Program-made: the position numbers and the translations under genes
Source of the DNA: Trichlorobacter thiogenes
GTDB taxonomy: Bacteria; Desulfobacterota; Desulfuromonadia; Geobacterales; Pseudopelobacteraceae
Direction of reading: 5' to 3'
Assembly: GCF_900167465.1 (NCBI RefSeq)
Contig: NZ_FUWR01000005.1
Location: 62,001 to 126,000 of the forward strand
DNA length: 64,000 bases
Part shown: piece by piece, positions 1 to 8,475 of the stretch
Numbering within the stretch: position 1 is the first letter of the stretch
How the letters are laid out: each line of letters starts with the position of its first letter
The notes under the pieces: model-generated
What the model saw: only the letters and a program-made list of their open reading frames with translations
Told to the model about the DNA's origin: nothing
The model's database searches: none

Positions 1-1397
1 AGATCATTCACGCCACACTCAAAGGCACCTGCCAGGGCCACCGCGATCTGGATGGCACTGTAAGCATCGTTACACTGGCCGATATCCAGGAGACGGGGGA
101 TACCGCCGATATCGCCAAACTCCAGCTTGTTGAAGCGGTACTTACCGCAGGCCAGGGTCAGGATCACGGTATCCTGGGGTGCCTTCTCGGCAAACTCGGT
201 GTAGTAGTTACGACCTGATTTCGCGCCGTCGCAACCGCCCACCAGGAAGAAATGCTTGATCTGGCCAGCCTTGACCGCTGCGATCACCTTGTCAGCCACA
301 CCCAGAACTGCCTTGTGACCAAAGCCGGTCAGGATCTCCTGGCCCGGATTTTCCGGCAGACTTGGGCACTCCAACGCCTTGTTAATCACCTCGGAGAAAT
401 CCCAGCCACTGATGTGGGTTACGCCTGGCCATTGCACCAGTCCCCAGGTATAGAGACGATCCTTGTAGGAATCAGCCGGACGCTGGATGCAGTTGGTGTT
501 GAAGATGATGGCGCCGGGAAAGTTAGGGAACTCCTTGGCCTGATCCTGCCATGCGCCGCCATAGTTGGCCACCAGATGGGGGTACTTCTTCAGGCCGGGA
601 TAACCGTGGGCAGGCAGCATCTCACCATGGGTATAGATGTTGATCCCCTTGCCTTCGGTCTGCTTCAGCAGCTCTTCCAGCATCTTCAGGTCGTGACCGG
701 TAACCAGAATCCCTTTGCCTGCCTTGGTGCCCAGGTTAACCGAGGTCGGGGTCGGTGCGCCGTAGGTCTCGTTGTGGGCCGTGTCCAACAGGGCCATGAC
801 CGTCAGGTTCTGCTTGCCGCACTCCATGCAAAGGCCAACGAAATCCATCAGACCAAGAGCCGGATCCGTGGTGGCTGCCAGCGCCTTCTGAAAAAAGGCC
901 ATTACTGCGTCATCGCTGCGACCCAGGATCATGGCATGATCCATATAGGCAGACATCCCTTTCAGGCCGTACATCAGGATCTCGATCACGGAACGGATAT
1001 CTTCGTTAATATGCTGGGTGTTGATGCCGTGCTGCTCACCCTGAGCCACCATGCCGGCCAGGTCGGCCGCAGGCTTCCAATCAGCAACCGGGCAGGCGAT
1101 TGCAGCGCCGGAGGCTGCCTTGGCCTTTTCCTTCAACCGGTAGCATTTCTGAATCAGCTTGCCGATATCTTCAGGATCAAAATCCACGTTGGTGACGGTG
1201 CTGAACAGCGCCTCAATGGTAAAGCGGTCGATCTCGGCATCACGTCCCATTTTATCAGCATACAGGGCGACAGACTTCAGACCGTATAACAGATGGTCCT
1301 GCAGGGCTGCCACATCAGGCTTCTTGCCACAGACACCGGAAATGTTACAGCCGGTTCCATTTGCTGCCTGCTCACATTGGTTACAGAACATACTCAT
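1..1397 (-). CDS. hcp: Hydroxylamine reductase / hybrid cluster protein (3' part beyond the window)
   Basis: Translating the minus strand from 1397 gives an open frame of 465 codons to the window edge. It starts MSMFCNQCEQ and has the cysteine pattern C5-x2-C8-x8-C17-x5-C23, the N-terminal [4Fe-4S] motif of the anaerobe-type Hcp. Further in, a GLCMECGK motif and a GGCDGAKSGRNYYTEFA segment match the part of the family that binds the hybrid Fe-S-O cluster. Hcp is a cytoplasmic enzyme that reduces hydroxylamine in vitro and acts as an NO reductase in nitrosative stress. The start at 1397 is preceded by GGAGG at 1406-1410 with 8 nt spacing; the alternative ATG at 1391 lies too far from it. About 80-90 C-terminal residues should lie outside the window. 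Confidence 0.96.
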   Translation of the reverse strand, partial: MSMFCNQCEQAANGTGCNISGVCGKKPDVAALQDHLLYGLKSVALYADKMGRDAEIDRFTIEALFSTVTNVDFDPEDIGKLIQKCYRLKEKAKAASGAAIACPVADWKPAADLAGMVAQGEQHGINTQHINEDIRSVIEILMYGLKGMSAYMDHAMILGRSDDAVMAFFQKALAATTDPALGLMDFVGLCMECGKQNLTVMALLDTAHNETYGAPTPTSVNLGTKAGKGILVTGHDLKMLEELLKQTEGKGINIYTHGEMLPAHGYPGLKKYPHLVANYGGAWQDQAKEFPNFPGAIIFNTNCIQRPADSYKDRLYTWGLVQWPGVTHISGWDFSEVINKALECPSLPENPGQEILTGFGHKAVLGVADKVIAAVKAGQIKHFFLVGGCDGAKSGRNYYTEFAEKAPQDTVILTLACGKYRFNKLEFGDIGGIPRLLDIGQCNDAYSAIQIAVALAGAFECGVND

Positions 1398-1465
1398 ACT
1401 CGAATCCTCCTTTGGGTTAGGTACATCCTCATCAGATGCGTTTTGGTCGTTTGTATGGTATGAAG

Positions 1466-1505
1466 AGTATAGCAGTCCTTTTAGATAATGCATGACCTTG
1501 GTCAA
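1466..1505 (-). promoter_or_regulatory. hcp promoter with a TGACC-N2-GGTCA palindrome
   Basis: A perfect inverted repeat TGACC-TT-GGTCA lies at 1493-1504. On the minus strand a TATACT -10 box follows at 1471-1466, which places the palindrome centre near -40 of the expected start site, the class II activator position for CRP/FNR-type regulators. From memory, HcpR sites in some Deltaproteobacteria resemble TTGACC-N2-GGTCAA; this site differs by one base in one arm. Assignment to HcpR is inference. Confidence 0.55.
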
Positions 1506-1601
1506 AAAAAGTGCGTATCTTGCGAATACGTTCTGTAGTATCTTGTCTGCCAATACTATCATTAAGCAGGACTATCAAAAATCTTTCAGGAGTTTCCCCC
1601 G

Positions 1602-3002
1602 ATGTCTGATCTGCGTGTCCGTTTTGCCCCATCCCCCACCGGCTACCTGCATGTTGGTGGCGCCCGCACCGCCCTGTTTAACTGGCTCTACGCCCACCAC
1701 TTTGGCGGCACCTTTATCCTACGGATTGAGGATACCGATACCGAGCGTTCCACCCAGCAGTCGGTGGATGCTATTTTACAGGGGATGGAGTGGTTGGGGC
1801 TGGATTGTGATGAAGGGCCGTTCTTTCAGACCGACAACTTTCCGCTCTACAAGCAGCATGTGCAGAAGTTGTTAGAGGAAGGCAAGGCCTACCGTTGCTG
1901 GTGCAAACCGGAAGAGTTGGAGGCCAAGCGCGAGGCAGCCATGGCAGAAGGGCGCAAGCCCAAATATGATGGCACCTGCCGCCACCGCCAGGATCAACCG
2001 CTTGATCAGCCCCACGTAATCCGCTTCAAGGCCCCTGAAGAGGGAGAAACCGCCTTTGATGACCTGATCAAGGGGAGGATCGCCTTCCCCAATGCTGAAC
2101 TGGATGACCTGATCATCAGCCGTACTGACGGCACCCCCACCTATAACTTCTGCGTGGTGATTGATGATGCCCTGATGCGGATCTCCCATGTCATTCGTGG
2201 CGATGACCATGTCAACAACACCCCCCGCCAGATTCAACTCTACGAAGCACTGGGCTATCCGGTACCGATCTTTGCCCATGTGCCGATGATCCTGGGCAGT
2301 GACAAGGCCCGCCTCTCCAAGCGCCACGGAGCCACCAGCGTAATCGCCTACCGTGATATGGGCTACCTGCCGGAGGCGCTGAACAACTATCTGGTACGGC
2401 TTGGCTGGAGCAATGGCGATGACGAGATCTTCAGCCGTGAAGAGATGGTACAGAAGTTTGATATCGCCAATGTGGGCCGTTCTCCGTCTGTCTTTAACCC
2501 GGACAAGCTGAACTGGCTGAACGCCCACTACATCAAGACCGGCGATCCTGCCCGACTGGCAGAGCTGCTGAAACCACACCTGGCCAGCCGTGGTGTAACT
2601 GACACAACAGCCCCTGATCTTGCCGGGGTAATCAGCACCCTGCAGGAACGGGCCCAGACCCTGGAAGAGATGGCCGAGCGGGCTCTTTTCTACTATCAGG
2701 TACCCCAAAGCTATGATGAGGCAGCCCTGGCCAAGTTTGAGAAACCCCATCTGGCAGCGGTCTTTACGGCAGTTGCCGCAAAACTGTCAGCTGCAGCAAT
2801 CACCACTGCCGCAGAGTGCGATGCACTGTTCAAGGAAATTTGCACAGAAGGTGGCTGGAAGATGCCCCAGGTTGGCCAGCCGGTGCGGATAGCACTTTCC
2901 GGCAGCACCCAGGCCCCTGGTATTGGTGAGATTGTCATGGCGTTAGGGGTACCAGAGGCAGTGGCCCGGATCCAACGGGCCAAGGCAGCCTTAGCCGGCT
3001 AG
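1602..3002 (+). CDS. gltX: Glutamyl-tRNA synthetase
   Basis: This 466-residue class I aminoacyl-tRNA synthetase charges tRNA-Glu with glutamate in the cytoplasm. The N terminus [18 protein letters not shown] carries the HIGH-type motif, and KARLSKRHG around residues 233-241 is the KMSKS loop. Length and layout fit discriminating or non-discriminating GluRS; the sequence alone does not decide which. The start has AGGAG at 1588-1592, 9 nt upstream. It is divergent from hcp, with about 200 bp between them. Confidence 0.97.
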   Translation: MSDLRVRFAPSPTGYLHVGGARTALFNWLYAHHFGGTFILRIEDTDTERSTQQSVDAILQGMEWLGLDCDEGPFFQTDNFPLYKQHVQKLLEEGKAYRCWCKPEELEAKREAAMAEGRKPKYDGTCRHRQDQPLDQPHVIRFKAPEEGETAFDDLIKGRIAFPNAELDDLIISRTDGTPTYNFCVVIDDALMRISHVIRGDDHVNNTPRQIQLYEALGYPVPIFAHVPMILGSDKARLSKRHGATSVIAYRDMGYLPEALNNYLVRLGWSNGDDEIFSREEMVQKFDIANVGRSPSVFNPDKLNWLNAHYIKTGDPARLAELLKPHLASRGVTDTTAPDLAGVISTLQERAQTLEEMAERALFYYQVPQSYDEAALAKFEKPHLAAVFTAVAAKLSAAAITTAAECDALFKEICTEGGWKMPQVGQPVRIALSGSTQAPGIGEIVMALGVPEAVARIQRAKAALAG

Positions 3003-3041
3003 GAGCCCTAAACATTTAACCCGGATACACACAGGACACCC

Positions 3042-4295
3042 ATGCAGATAGTTGCCATCACTGACATACCGCGCATGACTGTTTTTTTTGAACGCCTGGT
3101 CCAACAGTACCCTGATCTGGTCGTGGTCAACGAGATTCATCGCGGCATTGAGGAGCTTGAAAGCCGCAAACCGGTCGTGGTGATTATCCAGAATCACCTT
3201 TCCGGTCTGTCGGCCGATATTCTGCAGAAGCACCTTAAATCCCGTTTGGGTCAGCACAAGGCCCGCTTTGGTCTGATCAGCAGCTCAGCAACATTGGATG
3301 TTGACACCTCTGCACAGTTTGAAACCATCCTGGACCCGGCTTTGGACGATACGCAGCTGGAGCAGGCACTCGAACGAATCCTGCAGCGCCAGCCCGCAAA
3401 AAAGCAGGAGATTGCAGCTCTTAGCCAGCCTGCTGCCCCTGCACAGGAACCAGAACTGCCGTTGGAGCAGCAGCCCCCGCTATCTGATGCAGCAGGTGAT
3501 GCTGAAGCAGATGAGGAACAACCGGCAACTCCACTCACCTACGAAATGCCGCGCCGCACCGGTCTCTCGATTATTTCTGATTTCAGCAAGCAGCTCGACA
3601 CCAGATCAGACACCCTCCAACCTGAACCTGTAGCCGCACCGTTCAGCCACCGCGAACGAGAACTGCAGATCAGGGACCTGCACCAGGAACCGCATCTGAT
3701 TGCAGATTTTGAAGAGCCGCAGCCCTGGTATCGCAAAACATCGTTCATGCTGATCAGCGTCACACTGGTTGTGGTGGTGGCCGTAAGCCTGTTCCAGCAT
3801 CGTTCAAACCGCACGACAACACCAGCTCCCAAGATTGCTGCAGAACAAAAAGCAGCGGCGCCAACGCCACCTCCGGCAGCCCCCGCTGCTGCTCCTCAAC
3901 CAGAGCAGAAACCGGCTCTTGCCTCCCATGGCACCGGACGTCCCCGCAGTCTGCCAAGCTTTATTCCCAAAGAAGGTCTGGAGCTGGGCTATGGCAAAGA
4001 CAATCCCGGCTGGGAAAATTATCGCGGCCAGACCAGTGAATACCGTGTTTTCCGCGAAAAGGATGGCGCCATCAAGGCGATTCAGGTCATTGACCGCAGT
4101 GGCGCCGGTATCCAGGAATCTTTTTACACCACCATCCTTAAAGAATTGGCCGGTGCGACGGTAATGCGCCCCACCTCTTCAGAGATCAAGGAAGGCTATG
4201 AGATCCGCCGTGGTGAGCTGGCCGGTCTACAGTTGGTACAGTATCGGGATGCCCAGGGGGGCAGGATGCGGGGATTTGTAATTACCTGGCCCTAA
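3042..4295 (+). CDS. Single-pass membrane protein with receiver-like N terminus, unknown function
   Basis: I do not recognise a named family for this 417-residue protein. The first ~110 residues have an alternating beta/alpha pattern like a response-regulator receiver, but the expected phospho-acceptor strand reads VVVIIQNHLSG, with no aspartate. Residues ~115-170 are Gln/Pro/Ala-rich. One transmembrane helix lies at ~233-250 (SFMLISVTLVVVVAVSLF), followed by a Pro/Ala-rich linker of ~45 residues and a C-terminal globular domain of ~120 residues (ELGYGKDNPGW to the end). No N-terminal signal is present, so the receiver-like part is probably cytoplasmic and the C-terminal domain periplasmic. 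It lies 39 bp after gltX on the same strand. Confidence 0.8.
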   Translation: MQIVAITDIPRMTVFFERLVQQYPDLVVVNEIHRGIEELESRKPVVVIIQNHLSGLSADILQKHLKSRLGQHKARFGLISSSATLDVDTSAQFETILDPALDDTQLEQALERILQRQPAKKQEIAALSQPAAPAQEPELPLEQQPPLSDAAGDAEADEEQPATPLTYEMPRRTGLSIISDFSKQLDTRSDTLQPEPVAAPFSHRERELQIRDLHQEPHLIADFEEPQPWYRKTSFMLISVTLVVVVAVSLFQHRSNRTTTPAPKIAAEQKAAAPTPPPAAPAAAPQPEQKPALASHGTGRPRSLPSFIPKEGLELGYGKDNPGWENYRGQTSEYRVFREKDGAIKAIQVIDRSGAGIQESFYTTILKELAGATVMRPTSSEIKEGYEIRRGELAGLQLVQYRDAQGGRMRGFVITWP

Positions 4296-4317
4296 CGGGA
4301 AGAATAACCATAAAACT

Positions 4318-4475
4318 AAAAAAAGCAGTTCACGCAACGGCGCAACGACGCTACGCAATAAAAGCAAAATCTTGCATAAACAAAGCCTCTCACCAAACGG
4401 ATGTATCTGAATGTTTCTGTAACTGTTTGGTTTTCGTTGCGAGCGTTGCGGCTTTGCGTGAGAAACTGCTGTTTT
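4318..4475. repeat. Intergenic inverted-repeat element A (GCAGTT-cored, 8-nt period)
   Basis: The left arm begins AAAAGCAGTTCACGCAACGG and continues with CGCAACGA and CGCTACGC, an 8-nt period. The right arm (4430-4475) is its imperfect reverse complement and ends GAAACTGCTGTTTT. It lies between two convergent genes. It shares its terminal core with the elements at 12.5, 19.0 and 20.6 kb. Confidence 0.7.
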
Positions 4476-4486
4476 AAGGATAAACA

Positions 4487-4528
4487 ACAAAAGAACGGGC
4501 GCCCTGATTGGGGTGCCCGTTCTTTTGT
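4487..4528. terminator. Bidirectional Rho-independent terminator
   Basis: An 18-bp stem (4487-4504 with 4511-4528, one G-T pair) encloses the 6-nt loop TGATTG. The stem has a GC core (GGGCGCCC/GGGTGCCC) and runs of A on the left and T on the right, so it can end transcription from both sides. It lies between the convergent genes ending at 4295 and 4553. Confidence 0.85.
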
Positions 4529-4552
4529 TAAGCAGACAACGACAGTGTCGTT

Positions 4553-5140
4553 CTATTTTGCCGAAAGCTTCAGATAGCACTCCGCCCGGTTCAAGGTAGC
4601 TTCAGGTAGCAGTGCCGATGAAGGGTAGCTGCTGATAAACTGATCAAACTGGGCAATGGCTGTTTCACAATCACCCTTTTTGTAGGCTTCAAGCCCACGG
4701 TTATAGGCATTGTACTCGCCCTTGGCACCAGCAGAGGGGCGCTGCTTTTCAGATCTCTTCTTAGGAACATCCACGGTCAACTCATGGGTAAGAGACTTCT
4801 GCTCCGGCTTTTTTTCTTCTACAGCCTGCTGGCCAAGTTTCGCGGCGGCTTTGCGGGAAAGCGGTACCCGCAGGACCTGTCCGATCTGAATCCAATGGGG
4901 TCTTTTGATATCATTAAAGAGCAGAATCTGGGGATAGTAGTAATCACGGCCAGAATACCTCTTGGAGATCCGCGAAAGGTTGTCACCCTTCTTAACCGTA
5001 ACCTCCCGCACCAGCACCCCTTCACCGGCTTCGCCGTTAAACGGCTGGGGTAAATAGAGGTAATCAGCGCCCCAGCTTGCGGTTGCCCCGCACAACAACA
5101 GTGCCATCAACAATGGAATCTTTACACCTGGTAGATGCAT
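4553..5140 (-). CDS. Secreted LysM and TPR protein
   Basis: The 195-residue protein starts with a signal peptide (cleavage near SWGA|D, ~residue 24). A LysM peptidoglycan-binding domain follows at ~46-95 (VKKGDNLSRISKRYSGRDYYYPQILLFNDI ... IQIGQVLRVP). After a Lys-rich linker comes one TPR-like pair at ~145-195 (AYNRGLEAYKKGDCETAIAQF) resembling the CpoB/YbgF family. The protein ends inside the second helix pair. It is probably a periplasmic cell-wall-associated factor. Its ATG comes 1 nt after the stop of the large coiled-coil gene, so the two are surely co-translated and may form one envelope assembly. Confidence 0.85.
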   Translation of the reverse strand: MHLPGVKIPLLMALLLCGATASWGADYLYLPQPFNGEAGEGVLVREVTVKKGDNLSRISKRYSGRDYYYPQILLFNDIKRPHWIQIGQVLRVPLSRKAAAKLGQQAVEEKKPEQKSLTHELTVDVPKKRSEKQRPSAGAKGEYNAYNRGLEAYKKGDCETAIAQFDQFISSYPSSALLPEATLNRAECYLKLSAK

Positions 5141-5141
5141 A

Positions 5142-8100
5142 TCAGTACCTGTTCCCCACTTGATCCTGGTAGGTCAGGATGCTTTTCAGCTGAACACCGG
5201 TACCAACACCGGTACCAGGCTTAATCCTGAATGACACCTTCACCACCCGCTTTTCACCGGCACCAAGCTCACTGAAACGCCAGAGAGACGTACCTGCCTC
5301 GGCTTTACCGGCAGCCTGATCAATGGCCACCAACTCAATCTGCTCAGGCCAGGTGACTGCCAACTCCACCTGCTTGGCAAGGTTGGAACCACGGTTAAGG
5401 ATATCCAGATCGATCGTCAGCAGATCCCCCGGAACCATCCGGCCTTCGCGCCCTTTCATCGCCAGTTGCAGCACTGGCCGTGAATAGCCGATCTCGGCTT
5501 CAACCATAACGGCCTTACCCTGCACCGCTTCAGGTGCGGCACTCAGAGAAAGTTTTTCAACCGTCCCGTCCAGTGCCGTCTTTGATGTGGTCACTTCAAG
5601 CAACAGTGTAGCTTCTTCCTTCGGACCCAGTGGGCCGATAACCGCCACCTCCGGCTCACCCGGCTGACGCAGGCCGTCACGGTTCAGGTCATGATAGACA
5701 ACAACCTTCTGGAACGGTGCCGATGAAGCCACCAGACTGAAACGCTCACGCTGGTTGCCCTTGTTCACAATCCGGGCCGGAACGGTCACCACCTGTCCAG
5801 GTACCGCCTTGACCCGCTCCGTTGCCATCTTCACCGCCAGCTCACTAACCGGCAGCACAAAGCTGGCATTGGACAGGAAGGTGCCTCTGATCTGCAGCGG
5901 ATTATTCATAAGATCAGCCCGTACGATCAGCTCTTCCTTTGCCAGCGCCTCAGCCTTAAGCTGGAAGGTCACGGTCAGATCACGGCTTTCGCCCGGCTTA
6001 AGTGCAAGGCCGTCCAGTACCAGTGCCGCTCCCATCTCCTGCCGGAAGCCTGCGGCGGCAAAATCAACCGCCTGATACTGGGGAGGGAAATTCAGGCGCA
6101 GGGTAACATCCTCTGCCGGTGTTGATCCCACGTTCAGCACCGCAACCCGGTACTGCACCGTATCACCGGGCAGTAACTGGGGTTTGTCAGTCTTGACCAC
6201 AGCACGCAGCAGCGGAGCAGCAGCAGCAAGTGATACCGTCCGGCTCTGGGATGCCTCAGCCATAAACTGAGAAGCTGCCTTGATCGGATGGGCTATCCTC
6301 AGACCGTCAATTGAAGCTGCAGGCACGCTCAGCACCAGCAGACCCTTGAATTTTTCACCGGGCGCAAGCTGCGGGGTCTGGTTGATGGACTGCTCTGGCA
6401 TTCCGGCAGCAGCAAAGCGGGCACCAAACTCAGCAGGGAACCCTGAAGCAAGATAAAAACTATCCTGACCGTTACCACGGTTCTGGATCTCAAACGGAAT
6501 AACATTCTTGCGGGCAACTTCAAGGGGAGCCTGGGGAGACTGCACATCAAACTCAAAGGCCGCATACTGGGCAACCTCAAGGGTCAGCACCTGGGCAGTG
6601 GCGCTACTTTCAACCGGCTGGGACGGCGTTGATGCTGGTGGCAATGCCACTGCCACCCCCAACTCCTTCAGGCGTGATGCCGCAGTACGGGCTGCCGGCG
6701 TATTGGGGAAACGCTCCAGAATCCCTTTGTATCCTGCAATCGCCTTTTCCTTCAGCCCGGCCCGTTCCTGACGCAGCTTCTCTGCAGCCGCCTTGGCCTC
6801 ATCCGCCTTACGGGCCGCCACAAGCTCACGCTCTTTCTGCTCGGCTGCAGCCATGGCAGCCTTTTCAGCTACACGGCGTTCTTCAGCTGCCTTCTCGGCT
6901 GCCACCTTATCCGCTGCCGCTTTTTCCCTGGCCAGTCGTTCTTCTTCAGCCTTCACCGCTGCAAGCCGGTCTGCCTCGGCCTTGGCCTGCAGGACACGGG
7001 CCTTTTCAGCTGCTTCCTGGGCTGCCTTTTCCTGGGCCAGGCGATCTGCCTCCAGCTTGGCTACTGCCAGACGATCAGCCTCTGCCTTTTCACGGGCGAT
7101 CCGGTCAGCCTCTGCCTTAGCCTTCAGGATGCGAGCCTTCTCGGCTGCCTCCTGAGCGGCCTTTTCCTGGGCTAAGCGCTGCTCTGCCTCCAGCTTGGCG
7201 GCTGCCAGACGATCAGCTTCTGCTTTTTCCTGAAGCGCACGCTGCTGCTCTGCCTGTAACGCCGCCTGACGCATCTTTTCCGCCTCAAGCGCAACCAGCT
7301 TCTGCTTCTCTGTTGCAAGATCCGCCTGACGCTTATCTTCAAGCGCTTTAGCCGCCAGACGTTCAGCTTCCAGCTTTTCGCGGGCAATCCGCTCTGCTTC
7401 AGCCTTGGCCTTCAGGATGCGGGCCTTCTCAGCTGCTTCCCGGGCTGCCTGTTCCTGGGCTACACGCTCTGACTCCAGCCTGGCGGCTGCCAGACGATCA
7501 GCCTCAGCCTTTTCACGGGCAACCCGCTCTGCCTCAGCTGCGGCCTGCTGTTTTTCCTGTTCCAGCTTGATGGCTGCCAGTCGCTCTGTTTCCGCCTTCT
7601 CGCGGGCGATCCGGTCTGCCTCTGCCTTGGCCTTCAGGATACGGGCCTTCTCGGCTGCTTCCTGGGCCGCCTTTTCCTGAGCCAGACGCTCTGATTCCAG
7701 TTTGGCGGCTGCCAGGCGATCAGCCTCAGCCTTTTCGCGGGCAACCTGCGCCGTGGCTTCTGCAGCACGCTGTTTTTCAGCCTCCAGCTGCGCTGCAGCG
7801 GCAACCTGAACAGCACTACCCTGACCCTTTTCATACTGGGACGCCAACGCAAGCAGATCTTCTTCAACCGTATTTTTCAGGGGGTTATCGGGATATTCGC
7901 GGGAAAACTGGGCCATATAGCGGGCTGCATCAGAACGGCTACCGGCCTTAAAGTGGGCCCGGGCCAACCAGAACAGGGTCATGTCACGCAGGGGGGTGTC
8001 AGGATATTTCTTCAGGACATCGCCAAGGCGGGTCACTGCTGCAGAGAAATCTTGTTGCTGGTAGGCATTGAAGCCGGAAAGGAACAGTTGGGAGTCTTCG

Positions 8101-8192
8101 GTCTCTTGAGCAACGACCGTTGCTGCACACAGCAGGGTGGCAATGAGCAGGCAGGTAAAAAATGCCGTTAAGGCACGGCAGTATCTAAGCAT
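5142..8192 (-). CDS. Secreted TPR / TolA-like coiled-coil / DUF11-like repeat protein
   Basis: I place the start at 8192 (MLRYCRALTAFFTCLL), which gives a clean signal peptide ending near VVAQ|E; the frame stays open upstream but that extension has no such signal. The mature protein of ~1016 residues has TPR-like helices at ~35-105 (FNAYQQQDFSAAVTRLGDVLKKYPDTPL). Then comes an Ala/Glu/Lys/Arg-rich coiled coil at ~115-490 with four copies of the block EKARILKAKAEADRIARE, resembling the TolA stalk. A short TPR-like piece (AIAGYKGILERFPNTPAA) and several immunoglobulin-like DUF11-type domains run from ~530 to the end, one with a D-x-N-x-D-G calcium-type loop (YHDLNRDGLRQPGEPE). It likely spans or sits in the periplasm. 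The function is unknown. Confidence 0.85.
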   Translation of the reverse strand: MLRYCRALTAFFTCLLIATLLCAATVVAQETEDSQLFLSGFNAYQQQDFSAAVTRLGDVLKKYPDTPLRDMTLFWLARAHFKAGSRSDAARYMAQFSREYPDNPLKNTVEEDLLALASQYEKGQGSAVQVAAAAQLEAEKQRAAEATAQVAREKAEADRLAAAKLESERLAQEKAAQEAAEKARILKAKAEADRIAREKAETERLAAIKLEQEKQQAAAEAERVAREKAEADRLAAARLESERVAQEQAAREAAEKARILKAKAEAERIAREKLEAERLAAKALEDKRQADLATEKQKLVALEAEKMRQAALQAEQQRALQEKAEADRLAAAKLEAEQRLAQEKAAQEAAEKARILKAKAEADRIAREKAEADRLAVAKLEADRLAQEKAAQEAAEKARVLQAKAEADRLAAVKAEEERLAREKAAADKVAAEKAAEERRVAEKAAMAAAEQKERELVAARKADEAKAAAEKLRQERAGLKEKAIAGYKGILERFPNTPAARTAASRLKELGVAVALPPASTPSQPVESSATAQVLTLEVAQYAAFEFDVQSPQAPLEVARKNVIPFEIQNRGNGQDSFYLASGFPAEFGARFAAAGMPEQSINQTPQLAPGEKFKGLLVLSVPAASIDGLRIAHPIKAASQFMAEASQSRTVSLAAAAPLLRAVVKTDKPQLLPGDTVQYRVAVLNVGSTPAEDVTLRLNFPPQYQAVDFAAAGFRQEMGAALVLDGLALKPGESRDLTVTFQLKAEALAKEELIVRADLMNNPLQIRGTFLSNASFVLPVSELAVKMATERVKAVPGQVVTVPARIVNKGNQRERFSLVASSAPFQKVVVYHDLNRDGLRQPGEPEVAVIGPLGPKEEATLLLEVTTSKTALDGTVEKLSLSAAPEAVQGKAVMVEAEIGYSRPVLQLAMKGREGRMVPGDLLTIDLDILNRGSNLAKQVELAVTWPEQIELVAIDQAAGKAEAGTSLWRFSELGAGEKRVVKVSFRIKPGTGVGTGVQLKSILTYQDQVGNRY
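6780..7740 (-). repeat. Repetitive coiled-coil coding segment
   Basis: Within the large envelope gene, near-identical DNA blocks encode EKARILKAKAEA... four times (near 7000, 7130, 7420 and 7640). They are interspersed with REKAEADRLAAAKLE repeats. The repetition is in frame and favours expansion or contraction of the stalk by recombination. Confidence 0.85.
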
Positions 8193-8271
8193 CTTCACGG
8201 GGGGCACCCTTTCCCCGGCTGACCGGGACGGCGGTGGTAACTGCCAAGAAATACTTGGGTAAAATGGGTAT

Positions 8272-8300
8272 TCCTTAGCATCTTCACCGTCCCTTGTCAA
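8272..8300 (-). promoter_or_regulatory. Candidate sigma-70 promoter for the coiled-coil/LysM operon
   Basis: On the minus strand a perfect TTGACA -35 (8300-8295) is followed after 17 bp by TAAGGA (8277-8272), a weak -10. It lies 80 bp upstream of the start at 8192. Confidence 0.45.
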
Positions 8301-8321
8301 CCGCGGAAAGCGAGCAGCAGA

Positions 8322-8475
8322 GGGTTTTAAACAATCACCAGCATTGACGAAACGAGGATTTTTCGTTTCAGGGCTTGGCAGACAAAGAAGGGCGCGGAGA
8401 CGTACGGTACAGTACGTCGCACAAGCCCTTCTGCTGTATGACGAGGTCTGAAGCGAAAAAGACCGTTTAACAGGT
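8322..8475. repeat. Long imperfect hairpin element F
   Basis: Nested inverted repeats fill the gap between the coiled-coil gene and amtB. TTTTTCGTTTCAG (near 8369-8381) pairs with CTGAAGCGAAAAA (near 8448-8460). AGAAGGGC (8386-8393) pairs with GCCCTTCT (8425-8432). ACGTAC pairs with GTACGT at the tip. TTAAAC appears near both ends. It abuts the amtB stop codon and could also end amtB transcription. Confidence 0.6.

Noticed and set aside
252-1289. 345-codon open frame on the plus strand
   Set aside because: It is antisense to hcp, which has clear family motifs; the plus-strand translation shows no domain.
1872-2750. 292-codon open frame on the minus strand
   Set aside because: Antisense shadow of gltX in high-GC codon context.
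6629-7680. Several Ala/Ser- or Pro-rich open frames on the plus strand
   Set aside because: They are mirror frames of the repetitive coiled-coil gene and have its periodicity.
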